Shown here: piece by piece, positions 1 through 10,552 of the stretch
Position numbering within the stretch: position 1 is the first letter of the stretch
How the letters are laid out: every line of letters starts with the position of its first letter
Source of the DNA: Kaistia defluvii
GTDB taxonomy: Bacteria; Pseudomonadota; Alphaproteobacteria; Rhizobiales; Kaistiaceae
Direction of reading: 5' to 3'
NCBI RefSeq assembly: GCF_026343955.1
Contig: NZ_JAPKNI010000001.1
Coordinates: 62,001 to 126,000, forward strand
DNA: 64,000 nt
Program-made: the position numbers and the translations under genes
The notes under the pieces: model-generated
What the model was told of the DNA's origin: nothing
Seen by the model: the letters and a program-made list of their open reading frames with translations, nothing else
The model's database searches: none

Positions 1-1
1 T

Positions 2-1153
2 CTGGTTTCCTTTGTCCTCACGGGGAAGCCTGACGACGACTTCGCCCAGGTCATCGAGGCGGTGCGGAAGCAGAGCTACCCGCGTTTCGAGGCGATCCTT
101 GTCGACGCAAGCGCAACGGCTTCCAGTCACGCCGCCCTCGAGCGCCAGATCGCCGGCGATCGCCGCTTCCAGATCGTATCCGTGGACACGGATCCGGGGC
201 CGTTTGGCCGAGCGTCTCTTGGGCTTGCCGCCGCCGAAGGAGAGTTCATCACCTTCCTGGAGGCGACGGAACTTCCCCTGCCGAACTTCGCCGCCATCCA
301 TATCCAGACCCATCTCGCGAGCCGTCACAGCGTCGCCTTCACCGCTTCGCCGTTCTTCACGGCCAGACCGGAGCGCGACGGCCCGCCCTCGCCGCTGTCC
401 GAACCATCCGCCGCCTGGCCGCAACCGGGGACGCCGGTCCTGCGGCTCGCCTGTATCGACGACAGTGCTTTCGCGGACCTGGCATCGCGCGTGGCGCTGA
501 TCGAACCGACGAGGCAGGGCTGGACGACGTCTCCCGATGCCGCAAAGATGTATCGGCGCTTCATCCTCGATCTTCTGGATCCGCAGGCCGTCGCCGCGAC
601 GGAACAGCCATCCTCGGCGTCCACGCACTATGCGCCGCTGTGCCAAATGCTGGGCGGGTCGGCGTCGATCGGGATCCCGCTTTCGAGCCCACGGCTCACC
701 GCCCTTCCCGAGCCGACAGCCAGCCGCGAGGCCGGATCGCGGACGGCCATCGACGAGCGGAACACGCTTCGCGTCTGGGCGGCCAACGGCTCGGACTTTG
801 TCCGTCGCATCGGTTCGCAACGCTACTGGAACGGGCTGGCTCTGCTGCTGGTCGGCCCGCAGCCGGGCCCGAGCCAGATGCCAGGCCCCGCGCAGATCGC
901 GGCGCGGGCGGACGGCCTGCTGCCTCTGCTATCCAGCGCCTTTGGCGAGCGCCAAGCGATTCACCAGCTCGATGAACGGCTGCCGCGCCCGGCCGTCCTG
1001 GCCGTGCTCAAGGAGCAATACGGGAGTCGCCTGCCCCTCCACGTGCAGATCGCTCTGCGCACGACCGTCCTCCGTCGGATGCGTGAGGCCGTACGCCAGT
1101 ATCTCCGCGCGCGCAAAGCCAGGGGCCGCAAACGTCGGGCGATGCGAGGATAG
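2..1153 (+). CDS. Glycosyltransferase family 2-like protein, 5'-truncated, catalytic motifs degenerate
   Basis: The reading frame is open from base 2, so the true start lies outside the window; 383 residues are visible. The beginning (VSFVLTGKPDDDF, then QSYPRFEAILVDASAT) aligns with the GT-A nucleotide-binding start of the next gene. The two proteins stay alignable to the C-terminus: HIQTHLASRH against HIQVHLASRH, YRRFILDLL against YRRHILDIL, SQRYWNGLA against EKRYWSSLA, AFGERQAI against AFGERKAI. The motifs expected for a family 2 enzyme are missing. Where the neighbour has VDNASTDES this protein has VDASATASS, and where the neighbour has FIDSDDTLL it has FLEATELPL, so the metal-binding DxD is gone. 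It is either a pseudo-enzyme that binds a partner or substrate, or a decaying duplicate; the intact frame favours the former. Confidence 0.8.
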   Translation: MVSFVLTGKPDDDFAQVIEAVRKQSYPRFEAILVDASATASSHAALERQIAGDRRFQIVSVDTDPGPFGRASLGLAAAEGEFITFLEATELPLPNFAAIHIQTHLASRHSVAFTASPFFTARPERDGPPSPLSEPSAAWPQPGTPVLRLACIDDSAFADLASRVALIEPTRQGWTTSPDAAKMYRRFILDLLDPQAVAATEQPSSASTHYAPLCQMLGGSASIGIPLSSPRLTALPEPTASREAGSRTAIDERNTLRVWAANGSDFVRRIGSQRYWNGLALLLVGPQPGPSQMPGPAQIAARADGLLPLLSSAFGERQAIHQLDERLPRPAVLAVLKEQYGSRLPLHVQIALRTTVLRRMREAVRQYLRARKARGRKRRAMRG

Positions 1154-1529
1154 TCCTGGATGAACCAGGCCGGCGCGCCGGGTTCGGTCACGATCGGTTG
1201 GTTGAGATCGACCCCGGCGCCGTTGATGTCGATAGCGAGGTGGAGCGCTTGGATCGGGCCCAACCCGCTCGCAGCGCCGACGAAGGGAATTCAGGTCCCT
1301 GCCGAATGGCAAATCAGGCGCTGCATTCCGGGGGATCGCGCATCGGTAGGGTCTGCTGATCGACTATACTGGATGAATTCCAATCCAGTCATTGCGTCCC
1401 GCCCGGCACGTGCATACCAATGGGCGGCTACCGGGCAACCGCCACGCAGTCGCCCGATGGCGGCTCTATTCAGCGGCAGCCTCTCAAGTCGACAGAGATC
1501 GGCACCCAGAAAAAGGCCTACCTCAAGCC
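1154..1529. other. Intergenic gap between the two glycosyltransferase-like genes
   Basis: I see no convincing gene in this 376-base stretch. TATACT at 1365-1370 resembles a -10 hexamer, but no matching -35 box lies 16-18 bases upstream. On the minus strand, about 40 codons from 1263 downwards read like protein (IDINGAGVDLNQPI), yet the frame then runs into the antisense of the upstream gene. That could be a gene remnant or chance. Confidence 0.4.
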
Positions 1530-2852
1530 ATGCAAGACCGCCTGGAAGTCTCAGGTTCCGGGAATCTGCCGCCCCCGAGCGATGCCGGCGGCGAAGATCT
1601 GACGATCGGCGGTATCGCGGCTTCCAGGCTGGCGATCGCCGGAGAAGCGCGGCTTCCCAAGGTCTCTTTCATCGTTCGAAACTGGAACTATGGCCGGTAT
1701 ATCGGGCGCACGATCGACTCGATCCTGAGGCAGGATTATCCGGACTTCGAGGTCGTGATCGTCGACAATGCCTCGACGGATGAAAGCCGGGACGTCATCG
1801 CGCGTCACGTCGGCGACGACCCGCACTTTCGCATCCGTCATGCCGAGGTCAACCTGGGTTCCTTGGGCGCCGGCTTGCTCGGACTGGAACAGGCATCAGG
1901 CGAATTCGTTGCGTTCATCGATTCGGACGATACGCTCCTGTCGAACTTTGCCTCGGTGCATATCCAGGTCCATCTGGCCAGTCGCCACAACATTGCGTTC
2001 ACCTCCAGTGCCGCCCTGGAGACGGGACCGGACGGCGGCCTGTTCAGTGGCTCGCGCAGCCGGGAGAGCGTCCACGAAATAGCGACACCGGGCGGATTGC
2101 GCTCCGCCGACGTGGTACCCCGGCTCGGAAGCATCGACGGCAAGCTCTATGACCTGCTCGGCAAGCACACGTTCCTGCTGCCGCCAACGCCCCTGACCTG
2201 GCCCTGGTCTCCCGGCACGTCGAACGTCTACCGTCGCCACATCCTCGATATTCTCCGGCCGCAATGCGCCCCGGACGACATGGCGAAACTCTCGGCGGAT
2301 GGTCACTTCAACCGCCTCGCACATTGCCTCGGGGGCTCGGCTCTGATCGAGCTTCCCCTCTCGACCTATCGAATCCATGGCGACAACTTCGCAGCCTCGG
2401 CGCCGAGTCTGGCCGCCATGGGGGGCGATGGCGGTCCGGCGACAAAGTTTCACAGGGTACGCGCCCGCGAGATGGCCAGAGTCCTGGTCGCCAACGCATC
2501 GGACTTCTCGAACCGGATCGGCGAGAAGCGGTACTGGAGTTCCCTGGCTTTCCTGTTCCAGCTCGGCGGCCTCACGACACCGGGCGATCTCGCGGAATGG
2601 AACCGGGACGGGTTCTTCGACGAACAGGTCCGGCAACTGGCGGTGGCGTTCGGTGAACGCAAGGCCATTCGCAAGCTGGCGGCGTTCATTCCACGACCGC
2701 TGCTGCGATGCGGGGTCGCGGCGCTCCATGCCGGCAAATGGCCTGTCCATGCGCATCTGGAACTGCATCTGAGCGCGACGCGGCGCCTGCACGCCCGGAT
2801 CAAGCGCGCCATCCGCAAGCGGCGCCGCCCCCTGTCGACCAGCCCATTCTGA
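1530..2852 (+). CDS. Glycosyltransferase family 2 protein
   Basis: This 440-residue protein has a GT-A fold start at about residues 40-130: SFIVRNWNYGRYI, SILRQDYPDFEVVIVDNASTDES, and then FIDSDD, the DxD motif that holds the nucleotide-sugar metal ion. It should transfer a sugar from an activated donor to an unidentified acceptor, probably in surface polysaccharide or glycan synthesis. The C-terminal half has a YRRHILDIL segment and a strongly basic tail (KRAIRKRRR), and no membrane span is obvious. The ATG at 1530 is chosen because the GT domain begins soon after it; an earlier in-frame ATG at 1392 would add a non-conserved extension. It is a tandem paralogue of the preceding gene. Confidence 0.82.
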   Translation: MQDRLEVSGSGNLPPPSDAGGEDLTIGGIAASRLAIAGEARLPKVSFIVRNWNYGRYIGRTIDSILRQDYPDFEVVIVDNASTDESRDVIARHVGDDPHFRIRHAEVNLGSLGAGLLGLEQASGEFVAFIDSDDTLLSNFASVHIQVHLASRHNIAFTSSAALETGPDGGLFSGSRSRESVHEIATPGGLRSADVVPRLGSIDGKLYDLLGKHTFLLPPTPLTWPWSPGTSNVYRRHILDILRPQCAPDDMAKLSADGHFNRLAHCLGGSALIELPLSTYRIHGDNFAASAPSLAAMGGDGGPATKFHRVRAREMARVLVANASDFSNRIGEKRYWSSLAFLFQLGGLTTPGDLAEWNRDGFFDEQVRQLAVAFGERKAIRKLAAFIPRPLLRCGVAALHAGKWPVHAHLELHLSATRRLHARIKRAIRKRRRPLSTSPF

Positions 2853-3045
2853 CGCGCTTCCAATCCGAAGCCATCCGATCCCGCCCTCCCCCCGCCGCGG
2901 CAACATTCTCCTGCCCGCCCGCCTTTGCGCGTTTTGAGTGCGATGCTATAGGGGAGCCCGCACCATCCTCGGCGCTGCCTTGCCGCCCGCGACCTCCTTC
3001 CGCCGGCAAGCCGAGCCGTACAACCCCGAAGCGAGGTTCTCATCC

Positions 3046-4257
3046 ATGGCGAAGATCAAGGTAGCCAATCCCGTCGTTGAGCTCGACGGCGACGAGATGA
3101 CCCGGATCATCTGGCAGAACATCAAGGACAAGCTGATCCACCCCTACCTCGATCTCGACCTCCAGTATTTCGACCTGGGCATCGAGCATCGCGACGCCAC
3201 CAACGACATGGTGACGATCGAGGCGGCCGAAGCGATCAAGAAGGTGGGCGTCGGCGTCAAGTGCGCCACCATCACGCCGGACGAAGCCCGCGTGAAGGAG
3301 TTCAACCTCAAGGAGATGTGGAAGTCGCCGAACGGCACGATCCGCAACATCCTCGGCGGGGTGATCTTCCGCGAGCCGATCATCTGCCAGAACGTGCCGC
3401 GCCTGGTTCCCGGCTGGACCCAGCCGATCATCGTCGGCCGTCATGCCTTTGGCGACCAGTACAAGGCCACCGATTTCCTCGTCCCCGGCAAGGGCCGGAT
3501 GACGATCAAGTTCGAGGGCGAAGACGGCACCGTCATCGAGAAGGAAGTCTTCAAGTTCCCGGGCGCCGGCGTCGCCATGGCGATGTACAACCTCGACGAA
3601 TCGATCCGCGACTTCGCGCGCGCTTCGCTGAACTACGGCCTGATGCGCAAGTATCCGGTCTATCTCTCGACCAAGAACACCATCCTCAAGGCCTATGACG
3701 GCCGCTTCAAGGATCTGTTCCAGGAAGTGTTCGACGCCGAATTCGCCGCCGCCTTCAAGGCCGCCGGCATCACCTACGAGCACCGCCTGATCGACGACAT
3801 GGTCGCTTCGGCCCTGAAGTGGTCCGGCGGTTATGTCTGGGCGTGCAAGAACTACGACGGCGACGTGCAGTCCGACACGGTCGCCCAGGGCTTCGGTTCG
3901 CTCGGCCTGATGACCTCCGTGCTGCTGACGCCCGACGGCAAGACCGTCGAAGCGGAAGCTGCCCACGGCACCGTGACGCGCCACTACCGCCAGCACCAGC
4001 AGGGCAAGGAGACCTCGACCAACTCGATCGCCTCGATCTTCGCCTGGACGCGTGGCCTCGCCCATCGCGCCAAGCTCGACGACAACGCCGAACTCGCAAA
4101 GTTCGCGCTGACGCTCGAGAAGGTCTGCGTCGATACGGTCGAGGCCGGCGACATGACAAAGGATCTGGCGCTGCTCGTCGGTCCGGACCAGAAGTGGCTG
4201 TCGACCACGGGCTTCCTCGACAAGGTCAGCGAGAACCTGACCAAGGCGATGGCATAA
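3046..4257 (+). CDS. icd: NADP-dependent isocitrate dehydrogenase
   Basis: The product converts isocitrate and NADP+ to 2-oxoglutarate, CO2 and NADPH in the cytosolic TCA cycle. At 403 residues it has the length of the eukaryotic-type dimeric enzyme usual in Rhizobiales. It starts [20 protein letters not shown] and carries the substrate-binding SPNGTIRN segment (about residues 95-102), the metal-ligand region around LIDDMVA, and GTVTRHYR near residue 312 at the NADP site. The start at 3046 matches the conserved N-terminus; an in-frame ATG at 2938 would add a non-conserved extension. The gene is monocistronic and followed by a strong terminator. Confidence 0.97.
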   Translation: MAKIKVANPVVELDGDEMTRIIWQNIKDKLIHPYLDLDLQYFDLGIEHRDATNDMVTIEAAEAIKKVGVGVKCATITPDEARVKEFNLKEMWKSPNGTIRNILGGVIFREPIICQNVPRLVPGWTQPIIVGRHAFGDQYKATDFLVPGKGRMTIKFEGEDGTVIEKEVFKFPGAGVAMAMYNLDESIRDFARASLNYGLMRKYPVYLSTKNTILKAYDGRFKDLFQEVFDAEFAAAFKAAGITYEHRLIDDMVASALKWSGGYVWACKNYDGDVQSDTVAQGFGSLGLMTSVLLTPDGKTVEAEAAHGTVTRHYRQHQQGKETSTNSIASIFAWTRGLAHRAKLDDNAELAKFALTLEKVCVDTVEAGDMTKDLALLVGPDQKWLSTTGFLDKVSENLTKAMA

Positions 4258-4281
4258 GCCAAACTCCCCTAGCGGAACACG

Positions 4282-4316
4282 AACGGCGCGGGCTCATCCC
4301 CGCGCCGTTTTTGTTT
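4282..4316 (+). terminator. Rho-independent terminator of icd
   Basis: A 9-bp GC stem, cggcgcggg (4284-4292) with cccgcgccg (4299-4307), has a 6-base loop and is followed by TTTTTG and TTT. It lies 25 bases after the icd stop codon. The same stem sequence is reused after the ABC transporter operon. Confidence 0.9.
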
Positions 4317-5048
4317 GGGCCTCGCCGCGTCGGCGATCGACGGAAGAGACCCCGCACAAACGGGCGACCATCGCGCCGAGTTGCCGAGCTCCTGACGCAC
4401 AGGGCAACATTACGATTGCGTCAGTTGAAAACATCTCGGTGTACTACCGCAAAATTATCGATAGTTTACAAGTATTCCTACCTTCGAATTGTCGACGATC
4501 ACGGCTTTGTTGCATCGCAACAAACACACAGACTCCCGTGTTATTTGAAATTCTCCCCGGTAGTTGGTTGACCCTGGTCTATAACTTTTCATATGATCAA
4601 TTACTTTGCGCGATAGGACGCGTTCACGGACAGAGGGAGAAGCTGTCTTTGACAATCTGGCCGAGTTCACACTGCGCATTGTGCGAGGAATGAGGCTGTC
4701 CCTGGAGCGGCGACGTGCGAAGGCCCGGTTTTTCCGTCAGCCCATCGACACAACGGTCGGAGCAACCAGACCGACGCCAGCGGCAGGGACCCTGCCCTGC
4801 GACAACGCGGGTCCTGCGCGGACGCCGGGCCGGCGTATGGGGCGCGGATGGCGATAGTCTCTCGCGACACTGCCCGTACAGGCGGAATGCACAGGACCGT
4901 CTCGCGTGACGGGCCGTCGATGCGTGCGGGGAAGGCATCGCGCCCCAGCCGCCCGGCATCAACGACCAGAACCAATCGCGCGATTTAAACAATCACCGCC
5001 AGGATTCAGCCGAAGGCGGCACTAACATAAAGTTCCGGGAGGACGTGC
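4317..5048. other. Long non-coding gap upstream of the ABC operon, AT-rich core
   Basis: About 730 bases separate the icd terminator from the ATPase gene. Roughly 4400-4620 is far richer in A+T than anything nearby (for example the stretch around aaaattatcgatagtttaca). Short open frames here, such as an 84-codon one starting at 4439, lack a ribosome site and look random. The stretch could hold a long 5' leader, a small RNA or regulator sites for the sugar transporter. A good ribosome site (gggagga) stands just before 5049. Confidence 0.5.
4568..4597 (+). promoter_or_regulatory. Candidate sigma-70 promoter in the AT-rich gap
   Basis: TTGACC at 4568-4573 and TATGAT at 4592-4597 are separated by 18 bases, a good match to the housekeeping consensus on the plus strand. 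A transcript would start near 4604, about 445 bases before the ABC ATPase gene. It would therefore give either a long leader or an independent small RNA. Confidence 0.45.
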
Positions 5049-6110
<1,062 letters not shown>

Positions 6111-6193
6111 GCCAATTCCCTGACGAAGCGCCGCTTCGGGACGGCGCCTGCCTGCCAGGCAAATCCCGCAAAAGCAGGAGGAGGAGGAACCCC

Positions 6194-7510
6194 ATGACTT
6201 TGAACAGACGCCATTTTCTGACCACGTCCGCAGGACTCGTCGCAGCCACCGGCTTGAGCGGCCTGGGTATCAACCCGGCATTCGCGCAGGCGGCCGCGCC
6301 CACCTTCAAGCCGGAGGAAGGCGCATCGCTGCGACTCTTGCGCTGGGTCCCGTTCGTCCCGGGGGAAGAAGCCGCCTGGCTCGCCAACACGAAGAAATTC
6401 ACCGACGCGACCGGCGTCCCGGTTCGCATCGACAAGGAAAGCTGGGAAGACGTCCGCCCGAAGGCTGCCGTCGCCGCCAATATCGGCTCGGGCCCCGACA
6501 TGGTGATGAGCTGGTTCGACGACCCGCAGCAATATCCCGACAAGTTGGTCGACTTGACGGAACTCGGCGAATATCTGGGCAGCGCCCATGGTGGCTGGTA
6601 TCCGGGCCTCGAGGGCTACGCCAAGCGCGACGGCAAGTTCATCGCCCTGCCCCTTTGCGCCATCGGCAACGCCGTCGTCTATCGCGACAGCCACATGAAG
6701 GCGGCCGGCTTCAGCGAATTCCCCAAGGACACGGCCGGCTTCCTCGAACTCTGCAAGGCCATGCAGGCGAAAGGCACCCCGGCAGGCTTCCCGCACGGCA
6801 AGGCGGTCGGCGACGGCAACAACTATGCCCACTGGCTGCTGTGGAGCCATGGCGGCAAGATGGTCGACGAGAGCGGCAATGTCGTCCTCAATAGCCCGGA
6901 GACGCTGGCTTCGGTCAAATATGCGCAGGAGCTCTACAAGACCTTCATTCCGGGAACCGAGAGCTGGCAGGACGTCAACAACAACCGCGCCTTCCTGGCC
7001 GGCCAGATATCGCTGACCGCCAATGGCGTCTCGATCTACTACGCCGCCATCAAGGATCCTTCGATGAAGGAAATCGCGGAGGACATGCGTTCGGTCAATC
7101 TGCCGATCGGCCCGGTGGGTGAGTCCGTCGAGCTGCACCAGGCCTCGACCCTCTCCGTGTTCAAGCACACGAAGTATCCGGAAGCCGCCAAGGCCTATCT
7201 GCAGTTCATGTATCAGGCCGACAACATGAATAACTGGATCGAAGGCGCCAGCGCCTATTGCTGCCAGCCGCTCAAGGCCTTCGCCGACAACCCCGTCTGG
7301 ACCAGCAATCCGATCCATGCCGCCTATGCCAAGGCATCGGGTTCCCTGCGTCCCAACGGCTATGCCGGCCCGCTCGGCACCGCCTCCGCCGCGACGATGG
7401 CGGATTATGTGCTGGTCGACATGTATGCGACCGCGGTCACCGGCCAGATGTCGCCGGAAGACGCGATCGCTCAGGCCGAGCGCCGGGCCCAGCGCTACTA
7501 CCGCGTCTAG
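6194..7510 (+). CDS. ABC transporter sugar-binding protein, Tat-exported
   Basis: This periplasmic extracellular solute-binding protein (family 1) of 438 residues should deliver a sugar or polyol to the two permeases that follow. It begins MTLNRRHFLTTSAG, with a twin-arginine motif, a hydrophobic stretch and a probable cleavage site after AFAQA near residue 33, so it is likely exported folded by Tat. The purine-rich ribosome site gcaggaggaggagg directly precedes ATG 6194; upstream in-frame codons lack such a site. The mature part has the usual lobes (GPDMVMSWFDDP, YAHWLLWSHGG). The ligand is unknown; the nearby L-xylulose-reductase-like gene hints at a polyol or pentose. Confidence 0.92.
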   Translation: MTLNRRHFLTTSAGLVAATGLSGLGINPAFAQAAAPTFKPEEGASLRLLRWVPFVPGEEAAWLANTKKFTDATGVPVRIDKESWEDVRPKAAVAANIGSGPDMVMSWFDDPQQYPDKLVDLTELGEYLGSAHGGWYPGLEGYAKRDGKFIALPLCAIGNAVVYRDSHMKAAGFSEFPKDTAGFLELCKAMQAKGTPAGFPHGKAVGDGNNYAHWLLWSHGGKMVDESGNVVLNSPETLASVKYAQELYKTFIPGTESWQDVNNNRAFLAGQISLTANGVSIYYAAIKDPSMKEIAEDMRSVNLPIGPVGESVELHQASTLSVFKHTKYPEAAKAYLQFMYQADNMNNWIEGASAYCCQPLKAFADNPVWTSNPIHAAYAKASGSLRPNGYAGPLGTASAATMADYVLVDMYATAVTGQMSPEDAIAQAERRAQRYYRV

Positions 7511-7581
7511 TCGGCGCCTTCCTTTCCCGCCGCGCAAGCGGCGGGAAACACCCTGATTCCTTGCTGGGCGCGGAGATGTCC

Positions 7582-8514
7582 ATGAGTGCCTACCCCACCC
7601 CAAAGCCGCCATCGCGCATAGCAGATATGTTCCAGAGCCGGAATGCGATGGGACTGATGTTCATGCTGCCGGCGGCGGTGTTCCTGATCTGCTTCCTGAC
7701 CTATCCGCTCGGCCTCGGCGTCTGGCTTGGTTTCACCGATGCGAAGATCGGCCGTGACGGCGTCTTCATCGGCCTCGAGAACTATCGCTATCTCTGGGAT
7801 GACCCGGTCTTCTGGACCTCCGTCTTCAACACGGTCGTCTACACCTTCGTCGCCTCGGTCCTCAAATTCGCGCTCGGCCTCTGGCTGGCGATGATCCTGA
7901 ACGAGCAACTGCCGTTCAAATCCTTCTTCCGCGCCATCGTCCTTCTGCCCTGGGTCGTGCCGACGGTTCTCTCCGCGCTGGCCTTCTGGTGGATCTTCGA
8001 CGCGCAGTTTTCCATCATCTCCTGGTCGCTGATGCAGATCGGCTGGATCGACGGCCCGATCAATTTCCTCGGGGACCCGACCAACGCCCGCATCTCCGTC
8101 ATCGCCGCCAATGTCTGGCGCGGCATTCCTTTCGTCGCCATCTCGCTGCTGGCCGGCTTGCAGACGATCTCCCCGTCGTTGCAGGAAGCGGCATCCCTGG
8201 ACGGCGCCACCAGCTGGCAGCGCTTCCGCCTCGTGACGCTACCCATGCTGAGCCCGATCATTGCCGTGGTGATGACGTTCTCGGTCCTGTTCACCTTCAC
8301 CGACTTCCAGCTGATCTATGTTCTGACCAAGGGCGGCCCGGTGAACGCGACCCACCTGATGGCGACGCTTTCGTTCCAGCGCGGCATCCCCGGAGGCCAG
8401 CTTGGCGAGGGTGCGGCGATCGCCGTCGCGATGATCCCCTTCCTGCTCGCAGCGATCCTGTTCAGCTTCTTCGGCCTGCAACGGCGGAAGTGGCAGCAGG
8501 GCGGACAGGACTAG
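7582..8514 (+). CDS. Sugar ABC transporter permease (MalF/UgpA type)
   Basis: This is an inner-membrane permease of about 310 residues with six predicted spans. The first is MLPAAVFLICFLTYPLG. The EAA loop that docks the ATPase is present as EAASLDGATSWQRFRLVTLPML (within about residues 205-230). ATG 7582 is preferred over ATG 7576 because GGAG at 7572-7575 lies six bases before it and abuts the other. It forms the transport channel with the permease encoded next. Confidence 0.92.
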   Translation: MSAYPTPKPPSRIADMFQSRNAMGLMFMLPAAVFLICFLTYPLGLGVWLGFTDAKIGRDGVFIGLENYRYLWDDPVFWTSVFNTVVYTFVASVLKFALGLWLAMILNEQLPFKSFFRAIVLLPWVVPTVLSALAFWWIFDAQFSIISWSLMQIGWIDGPINFLGDPTNARISVIAANVWRGIPFVAISLLAGLQTISPSLQEAASLDGATSWQRFRLVTLPMLSPIIAVVMTFSVLFTFTDFQLIYVLTKGGPVNATHLMATLSFQRGIPGGQLGEGAAIAVAMIPFLLAAILFSFFGLQRRKWQQGGQD

Positions 8515-8524
8515 GAGAAATACC

Positions 8525-9421
8525 ATGGCAATGACCGCCCAGAACGACCCGACCCTCAACGACGACGCGGAGGGCATGAGCTATCTGAACCGCCTGCCCC
8601 GCCGGATCGTGACGGTCTATCTTCCGCTCGCCGTCTTCGTCTTCGTCCTGATCTTCCCGTTCTACTGGATGGCGATCACGGCGGTGAAGCCCAACCACCA
8701 GCTCACCAATTACGAGCAATACAGCCCGTTCTGGGTGGTGGAGCCGACGCTCGACCACATCAAGTACCTGCTGTTCGAGACCTCCTATCCCGGCTGGCTC
8801 TGGAACACGATGCTGGTCGCCTTCGGCTCGACGGTGCTCTCCCTGGCGGCGTCCGTCTTCGCCGCCTACGCGATCGAACGGGTGCGGTTCACCGGTTCGC
8901 GACCGGCGGGGCTGCTGATCTTCCTCGCCTATCTGGTTCCGCCCTCGATCCTGTTCATCCCGCTCGCCGTCATCGTCTTCCAGTTCGGAATCTATGACAC
9001 CAAGCTGGCGCTGATCTTCACCTATCCGACCTTCCTGATTCCGTTCTGCACCTGGCTGCTGATGGGCTATTTCCGCTCGATTCCCTTCGAACTCGAGGAA
9101 AGCGCCCTGGTCGACGGCGCGACGCGCTGGCAGATCCTGATCAAGGTCATCCTGCCGCTCGCCGTGCCGGGGCTGATCTCGGCCGGCATCTTCGCCTTCA
9201 CCCTGTCGTGGAACGAATTCATCTACGCGCTGACCTTCATCCAGTCGTCCGAGAACAAGACGATCCCGGTCGGCGTGCTGACGGAACTGGTGCGCGGCGA
9301 CGTGTTCGAATGGGGAGCGCTGATGGCGGGCGCCCTGTTCGGCTCGCTTCCCGTCGTCATCCTCTATTCGTTCTTCGTCGACTCCTACGTCTCGTCGATG
9401 ACGGGCGCGGTCAAGGAATAG
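8525..9421 (+). CDS. Sugar ABC transporter permease (MalG/UgpE type)
   Basis: This second membrane subunit has 298 residues and starts ten bases after the previous gene, with aggag as ribosome site. The first span is the VYLPLAVFVFVLIFPFYWMA region, the EAA loop is ESALVDGATRWQILIKVILP, and the periplasmic segment after the first span is long, as in MalG-type subunits. It completes the importer and ends the operon, since a strong terminator follows. Confidence 0.92.
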   Translation: MAMTAQNDPTLNDDAEGMSYLNRLPRRIVTVYLPLAVFVFVLIFPFYWMAITAVKPNHQLTNYEQYSPFWVVEPTLDHIKYLLFETSYPGWLWNTMLVAFGSTVLSLAASVFAAYAIERVRFTGSRPAGLLIFLAYLVPPSILFIPLAVIVFQFGIYDTKLALIFTYPTFLIPFCTWLLMGYFRSIPFELEESALVDGATRWQILIKVILPLAVPGLISAGIFAFTLSWNEFIYALTFIQSSENKTIPVGVLTELVRGDVFEWGALMAGALFGSLPVVILYSFFVDSYVSSMTGAVKE

Positions 9422-9445
9422 AGGGCCTTCCAGCCAAGCATCGGA

Positions 9446-9474
9446 AACGGCGCGGGCCCTCCCGCGCCGTTTTT
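9446..9474 (+). terminator. Terminator of the sugar ABC operon
   Basis: Stem cggcgcggg (9448-9456) and cccgcgccg (9461-9469) enclose a 4-base loop and are followed by five T residues. It closes the operon before the convergent AraC gene. Confidence 0.9.
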
Positions 9475-9486
9475 CGTTGGCGGCGG

Positions 9487-10416
9487 TCAGACGGGCTGCG
9501 ACAGCCGCTGCGGATCGAGCGCCGAGAGGTCGCGCAGCCTGGCGGCGTCGCGCGCCGGTGGCTCGCCGAACAGGCGGCTATATTCACGGCTGAACTGCGA
9601 CTGGCTCTCATAGCCGACCGCGAAGCCGATGCTGCCGGCGTCGGCGCGCTGCACGAGCAGCAGGCGGCGGGCCTCCTGCAATCGGATCTGCTTCTGGAAC
9701 TGCAGCGGGCTCATCGAGGTAACGGCCTTGAAATGGCGGTGGAACGACGATCCGCTCATGCCGGCGATCTCGGCCAGCGCCTCGACGCGCATCGTCTCGC
9801 TGTAATTGTGCTTGATCCAGTCGATGGCGCGGCTGATGCAGGATAGCCGGCTGTCGGAAAGCGCGATCTGCCGCAGCATGCGCCCCTGCGCCCCGGTCAG
9901 CAGGCGATAGAGGATTTCGCGCTCGATCAGCGGGGATAGAATCGCCAGGTCGCGGGGACGGTCCAGCAGGCGCAGCAGACGGACGACAGGATCGAGCAAT
10001 TCCGCGTCGATCGGGCTGACGGCCATGCCCGCCGAGGGCGCCCCATCATCCTCGATGCTCGCCAGTTCGAGCAGCAGCGAGGCGAGCGCGCCGCGGTCGA
10101 GCCGCATGCTGAAGGCGAGATAGGGCTCGGTGGCGCTGGCATCCAGGATCGACCCGCTGGCCGGAAGGTCGACCGAGACCACCAGATATTTGGCCGTGTC
10201 GTAGATCAGCATCTTGTCGCCGACCATCACCTGCTTGCGGCCCTGGGCCACGACGCAGAATAGCGGCTCGTAGAGCACGCGGGCCGGCCCGGTCTGGGTG
10301 CAGGAGCGCAACAGGGTGACGCGCGGGATCGCCGTCTCGAAACGGGTCGAGACGCAATGCCGTTCGATCAGCGCGCGGAGTTCGTTCATCGCTTCCATGA
10401 TGGCCCGATAAGACAT
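9487..10416 (-). CDS. AraC family transcriptional regulator (AraC_N/YqhC-like)
   Basis: This 309-residue regulator has an N-terminal cupin-like AraC_N domain (LYEPLFCVVAQGRKQVMVG, YLVVSVDLP) and two C-terminal helix-turn-helix units (residues about 205-300: EALAEIAGMSGSSFHRHFK and GFAVGYESQSQFSREY). Relatives with this N-terminal domain, such as E. coli YqhC, activate genes for aldehyde reductases. It is divergent from the SDR that starts 136 bases away and is followed by an aldo/keto reductase, which fits control of a carbonyl-reduction response. The start at 10416 is the most upstream plausible ATG; ATGs at 10398 and 10389 are alternatives. Confidence 0.85.
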   Translation of the reverse strand: MSYRAIMEAMNELRALIERHCVSTRFETAIPRVTLLRSCTQTGPARVLYEPLFCVVAQGRKQVMVGDKMLIYDTAKYLVVSVDLPASGSILDASATEPYLAFSMRLDRGALASLLLELASIEDDGAPSAGMAVSPIDAELLDPVVRLLRLLDRPRDLAILSPLIEREILYRLLTGAQGRMLRQIALSDSRLSCISRAIDWIKHNYSETMRVEALAEIAGMSGSSFHRHFKAVTSMSPLQFQKQIRLQEARRLLLVQRADAGSIGFAVGYESQSQFSREYSRLFGEPPARDAARLRDLSALDPQRLSQPV

Positions 10417-10552
10417 CCGGCTGTCGCCTCGCGCAAGCGCGGTCGCAGCCCGGATCGGCACTCTGAGAGGATCAGGCAAGAAGCTGGTAGCTTCCTGGTA
10501 ACGGTTCGTTACCCCACGCCCCATCTTCCTCCTGCAATCGAAGGAGTTCGAC

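Noticed and set aside
961-1263. A minus-strand frame whose first 40 codons look protein-like
   Set aside because: Most of the frame is antisense to the first glycosyltransferase-like gene, and there is no ribosome site; at best it is a remnant.
4439-4693. An 84-codon plus-strand frame in the AT-rich gap
   Set aside because: No ribosome site, and the cysteine-rich random-looking sequence does not resemble a protein.
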